64,000 nucleotides of DNA from Selaginella moellendorffii (taxonomy: Eukaryota; Streptophyta; Lycopodiopsida; Selaginellales; Selaginellaceae). Numbering within the stretch: position 1 is the stretch's first letter; each line of letters opens with the position of its first letter. The notes beneath the pieces were generated by a model. It was not told the origin of the DNA. It searched no databases and worked only from the letters and a program-made list of their open reading frames with translations. Of this stretch, positions 59,734 through 64,000 are shown in pieces. Made by a program: the position numbers and the translations under genes. The DNA is taken from assembly GCF_000143415.4 (NCBI RefSeq), contig NW_003314319.1, positions 462,365 to 526,364 of the forward strand, given 5' to 3'.

Positions 59734-60400
59734 ATTGAACTACTCCATAATAGAGAAGGAATGTTTAGCTATAGTTTAGGTTTTGAGAAACTTTATATGT
59801 ATTTGCATAAATCTTGAACATTCCTAAAGGATGATTATGTTGCAATCACTTCACTATTGAAATAAAAGAATTTAATTGATTATATTGCTCGGTGGGATCT
59901 AAAGCTTCAAATATATAACTTTAAGATTATTCATTCCCAGAGAGTTCTGTAGTTGATATTGATGCCCTTTCTCAAGTTTTTCTCCTTTTTTTCTCTATTT
60001 TTTCCTTTCCTTCTTATGTTCTTGATGAGCTTGTTATTTTAGCATTAATGAATTTTTTTTATAAGGATTCCATGCCATGGTAGTTGTTATGCCTGATATT
60101 CAGTATCTATAAGATGTGATGTTAGATTTACCTTCTCTTAACAAAGTTTGTGATGCTTAAAAGGTTAAGTCATGGATTTAAAGGCTCCATGATAGATTTA
60201 AAAATCCTACATCATTTATTGATGATTTGTTATTTTGACATTTACATTCTCAATATTATTTTGAGGATGACCTTCTTTACTTTGTGGAGAATGATCTTGA
60301 TGACCATTTACGATTAATAGTATCTTTGATCTTTATTCCATATTTTCTTTATACTTACCATATATCTCTTATTATAGAAAGGCATATAGAATATTTGTAA
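59734..60400 (+). pseudogene. Broken Ty3/gypsy pol fragment (RNase H to integrase zinc region)
   Basis: The plus strand shows NYSIIEKECLAIV at 59740, the start of a Ty3/gypsy RNase H domain, then pieces ARWDLKLQIYNFKIIHS and, in a shifted frame, VVDIDALSQV, corresponding to the usual end of that domain. Further on, LRLIVSLIFIPYFLYTYH at about 60310 resembles the integrase zinc-binding region. Stops and frameshifts occur throughout, so nothing functional is encoded. Orientation is opposite to LTR-like copies A and B, so it belongs to another element. Confidence 0.65.
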
Positions 60401-61189
60401 GTAACTATTTAAGACTAAGAAGTTATATAAGTCTGTTAAAAATATCATTATTGACTCAAATTTTTAGTATGTTATAATTGTTTTTAATTGCTTCTAACTA
60501 CTTAACTTGGTAAGTGGAAGTCAATGTTCTAAAAGGAAGTGTATTATTACTTCTGACTACTTGATTTGGTGAGTGGAAGTTGGTGCTCTAACTACTTGAC
60601 TCAATAGGTGTTTTAATTATTTGAATTGGTGAGTGGAAGTTACTATTTGACTTTATAAGATCATCAAATTTGATCTTGCTTGTTTAAACCTTCAAAAGGA
60701 TTATCACAATATATGTGAACCTTTAACATTTGGATTGGCATAATTATTTACCATCTCTTTAGTATGCATATATCATGGGAATATAAAGTTTTATTAGTGC
60801 TTTAATATATAAACTCTTACATGGTCATAATTTAATATTGCAAACAGAGTTAAATTTACCTTCACAATTGCCACAAACTACTAATACTTTGTTACATTTT
60901 AAGGTTTTCCATCTTCCCAGTGCAATTGCTATGTATTAGGATTAGTATTTGATGAGTATTCTTCCACTAGTTCAAGTGGATTTTATTGAACACTTAGGCC
61001 GCATACAAGTGGGAGAATAATAGCATTACAACTCATTATTATCCACCTTTGGAGTATAAAGTGAATTGTCCCGAAGATGACTATGGATATTAAAAGTTAT
61101 TTATCAATAAGTCTTTTTAAATATTATTCTCTTACTACTACAAAAATAAGAGATTGATATTGCTAGACCCTTTATTAGTCCCTCTTATT
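60401..61189. other. AT-rich spacer
   Basis: No gene or named repeat recognised. A short internal repetition of ACTTGACTT/GTGAGTGGAAGT-like units occurs at about 60495-60650. Confidence 0.4.
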
Positions 61190-61980
61190 CTAGTGGAGTT
61201 AACTGGGCATTTTGAGTGTACTTAGATCAGACAAGCATAAAGATAGAATTCTTAAGTGCTATTAACTAAGCATATTTAACTTGGTAAGGAGTTCAAGTCT
61301 TGTTATGTCTTGCACTGGCTAAGGATAAAAACCCCTATGATATTAAGTTTAATCCTTCAATACTCACTAAGTGATAATTTACCATATTCACCAAGTCACT
61401 TATTAGTTATATTCAGTTCCATTAATTATTTATAGAAAGTGTCTAAATCTACTAATCTATGGAATGTGAAGATTGTCATATTGTTCTCATGTCCAAATTT
61501 GTAATTTAGCACTATTTTATATTTAATAAATTTTTGTGACTGTCCCAAAGGTTAACTCTTGGGACTAAGGTGAAAACCTAAAGTGTGTAGAGGGGGGCCT
61601 ATAGGAGGTTCCAAATGTATAATAAGGATAGTGGATAAGCCAGATATAGCCAACCAATTTGAAATATAATTCATACTTATGTATCTTTATTCTATATCTA
61701 GTTTTAGTTTGAGCCTAAGCTTTATATCATGCTAATTGGTAGAGTACTTATATCCTTGCATTAAGCCACTAATATACTGAGATAGCACTAAACCCTGTGT
61801 TCCTATCCCTTTTCTCTTTTATTGTATGCTTAAAGTTATTCCATAATCTGGTTTTATCACTTTTTGACTTTATGCTCAAAAGTTTGGCTTTGTCTCTTTA
61901 TTTAGTGGCTTAAGGCATTAAATTTAAGTTTTTCTCCATTGCTTTTGACCCACAACTTAGTGGAAGGGATTATATTAAGT
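61190..61980 (+). mobile_element. Inverted, partial copy C of the LTR-like repeat
   Basis: The reverse complement of about 54800-55650 in copy A can be followed here: GTCTTGCACTGGCT, TACCATATTCACCAAG, ATAGAAAGTGTC, GGTTCCAAATGTATA and TTAAGCCACTAA occur in the expected reversed order. It is diverged and AT-shifted relative to A. Confidence 0.65.
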
Positions 61981-62090
61981 GTTGAACAAGTTGCACTACT
62001 TACAGGTCTACTAGTGCTTTCTTCTTATGGTCCTCCAAATTCCAGCCTATCAACTAAGGGACTTTTTCTGTCTTCCCATAAATTTTATAA

Positions 62091-62508
<418 letters not shown>

Positions 62509-62941
62509 CTACTTGCCTAGGTAATATAATAATTTTATATATATATATATATAATTATTTGATAGGGAAATTATATTAATAATGTGTAAATCTTTATTTT
62601 GAAATTTTTTTCAGTCTGTAATATTAAAGTCTTTTTTGGTATCATTTTTTTTAGAGATCAAAAATTTTATCAAAATATAGATAATCTAGAAAAAAAACTT
62701 TCAGCTCAAATTAGTAGAAAATTTATGTTATAAGAATAAATAACAAAATTTATTAATTTTAATTAAAAAACCCATACTAAGAATTAAATCATTAAAATAG
62801 CAATCATTTACATAATATTTAATATGAAGTAAAATTAATTTTATTAAAAATTATTTACTTATATATCAATAATAAAATAAATAATATACATATAAATAAA
62901 AATGAAAATTCATAAAGTTATTGCTTCAGCTAGTTACATAT
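62509..62941. other. AT-rich spacer downstream of the TEX47-like gene
   Basis: Very low GC with no gene seen. It should contain the 3' UTR and poly(A) signals of the minus-strand gene that ends at 62942. Confidence 0.45.
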
Positions 62942-64000
62942 TCAAGCAGCTTGAGATGCAGGTGGAGTGAAATAGATTGTAGGTGGGGACAATGAAAATG
63001 GTGCTTTTGGTTTGGGCCATACAAGCTGTGAAGATTCTGTCAAGAAAAAGCATGTAGTAAAACTGAAAGAAAAAATAAGGATATCTGCATCAAATATCAT
63101 GTCATCCAGAGGTTGATCATACAGCTCCAGAACGTCCTTGAGCTTGGGAGCATCTTCGGCCAAAATAACTGCGAGGAATTTTAGCCAGAGTCAGGGAAAC
63201 TACTACTTACTTCCACTTATAACTCCGGCATCATCGGGGAGAAGCTCTTCGGCAGCTGTCCGGACAGAATCGAGTGAAACCAATCTTTGTTCCTGAGCAA
63301 ACCAAAAAAAATCAATCCACAAAGAAAAAGCATCGGAAAAATAGAAAAGGAGCGTACCTCGTCCATTTCCGATAGCTGCCTTCCCCATTTCAGCATATTA
63401 ACATTCAGCTCGGAGACCTGGAGAGAAACGCCAACGTCTCTCACGAATCCGATGGTTTGCCACAACATACCGCTGTAAGTAGGCTGTTTTTCGGATGAGG
63501 ATCGTAAGGTCCCATGTTTGACGAGTTTATAAACCCCGTCATCCAGCTCGTGAAAGAACGGTATGGCACCTGGACAGTTCTAAAAGAGAAAAACCATAAG
63601 TTTCTACAGAAGGATAGCTAGAACTTGAGCCTCACATCTTCCGTGAAGGAGAGAAGGCAAACTGAATCGAGGTGCCGGGTGTCAGCATGCAAATTCTTGA
63701 GAAGTTGCATCAAGATCACGGTCTCGGCCTGTGGATCAAAGATCTGAATCGAGAAAGAAAAAGAAAAATCTCTACCTCGACCAAATGTAGGCAACAGGTC
63801 GGATAGATTAGAAGAAAGCCAGAGACTTTGTCGAGTTTGCCAGCGATCTTGTGGAGCATTTCCTGGTGATAATCTGCGAAAGAAAGGAGATATATTTGGA
63901 GTGAAAAGAATCTATTCGACTACTTGTCATTCGCTCCTTGTCCGTCTCCTTGACCGCTCTCCCAGCGTACATCATCCGGCTGATCACAAGCTTCTTGACC
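62942..64000 (-). CDS. TEX47-like (BLUF-fold-related) protein, 3' part
   Basis: Minus-strand exons entering from the right edge read VKKLVISRMMYAGRAVKETDK, YHQEMLHKIAGKLDKVSGFLLIYP, TCCLHLVEAETVILMQLLKNL, DTRHLDSVCLLSFTED, NCPGAIPFFHELDDGVYKL, then a longer exon with YSGMLWQTIGFVRDVG, ELNVNMLKWGRQLSEMDE, LDSVRTAAEELLPDDAGV, ILAEDAPKLKDVLELYDQPLD, and a last exon ending PPTIYFTPPASQAA. The pattern GFLLIYPTCCLHLVE followed by a helix of LL residues matches, as I recall it, the animal testis-expressed protein TEX47, whose core resembles a BLUF domain. A role in sperm or flagella is inferred from that likeness only. The last intron (63028-63084) appears to be U12-type. The 5' end is outside the window. 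Confidence 0.55.

Overview
The window is compact plant nuclear DNA, most probably from a lycophyte such as Selaginella moellendorffii. The reasons are very short introns (mostly about 45 to 100 bp), small intergenic spaces, plant-only families (phosphoglucan phosphatase, germin-like proteins, AGO1, R2R3-MYB, RBP45, LEA_2), several intronless PPR genes with long arrays of 31-residue repeats, and a gene resembling the animal testis protein TEX47, which fits a plant with swimming sperm. Species is inferred; no search was possible. Coordinates of multi-exon genes run from start codon to stop codon and include introns.

Left part (1-21.6 kb): a SEX4-type phosphoglucan phosphatase (5' part only), a RidA deaminase and a dienelactone-hydrolase-family protein, all on the minus strand; a LEA_2 membrane protein (+); UDP-sugar pyrophosphorylase (-) with a 146-base assembly gap; tRNA-Ser(GCU) (-); the full catalytic subunit of DNA polymerase epsilon (+, about 9.2 kb); a glycine-rich plant protein of unknown role (+); and an endonuclease/exonuclease/phosphatase-family protein (-) ending 60 bp from its neighbour.

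Middle (21.6-41.3 kb): two near-identical germin-like protein genes with a decayed third copy between them; a head-to-head pair of PPR genes only 66 bp apart; an R2R3-MYB gene with an unusually long upstream space; an RBP45/47-type RNA-binding protein; a small single-pass membrane protein; and a five-unit polyubiquitin gene with a clear TATA box.

Right part (41.3-64 kb): AGO1 with a 5'-UTR intron, a SAGA-type ubiquitin protease (UBP22/Ubp8) with a probable GC-AG intron, and a third, apparently decaying PPR gene. From about 53.1 to 62.9 kb the sequence turns AT-rich and is made of old LTR-retrotransposon pieces: two diverged direct copies of a 2.1-2.3 kb LTR-like unit, an inverted third copy, a broken Ty3/gypsy RNase H region, and a roughly 400 bp TA-rich microsatellite. 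The window closes with the TEX47-like gene (-), which carries a strong candidate U12-type AT-AC intron.

The genes do not form one pathway. RNA-based regulation is well represented (AGO1, RBP45, three PPRs), next to housekeeping replication, ubiquitin and sugar-nucleotide genes. I found no clear novel multi-gene system. The most notable items are the minor-spliceosome intron in a sperm-type gene, the readable PPR arrays and their divergent arrangement, and the 51-bp coding duplication in the polymerase epsilon gene.
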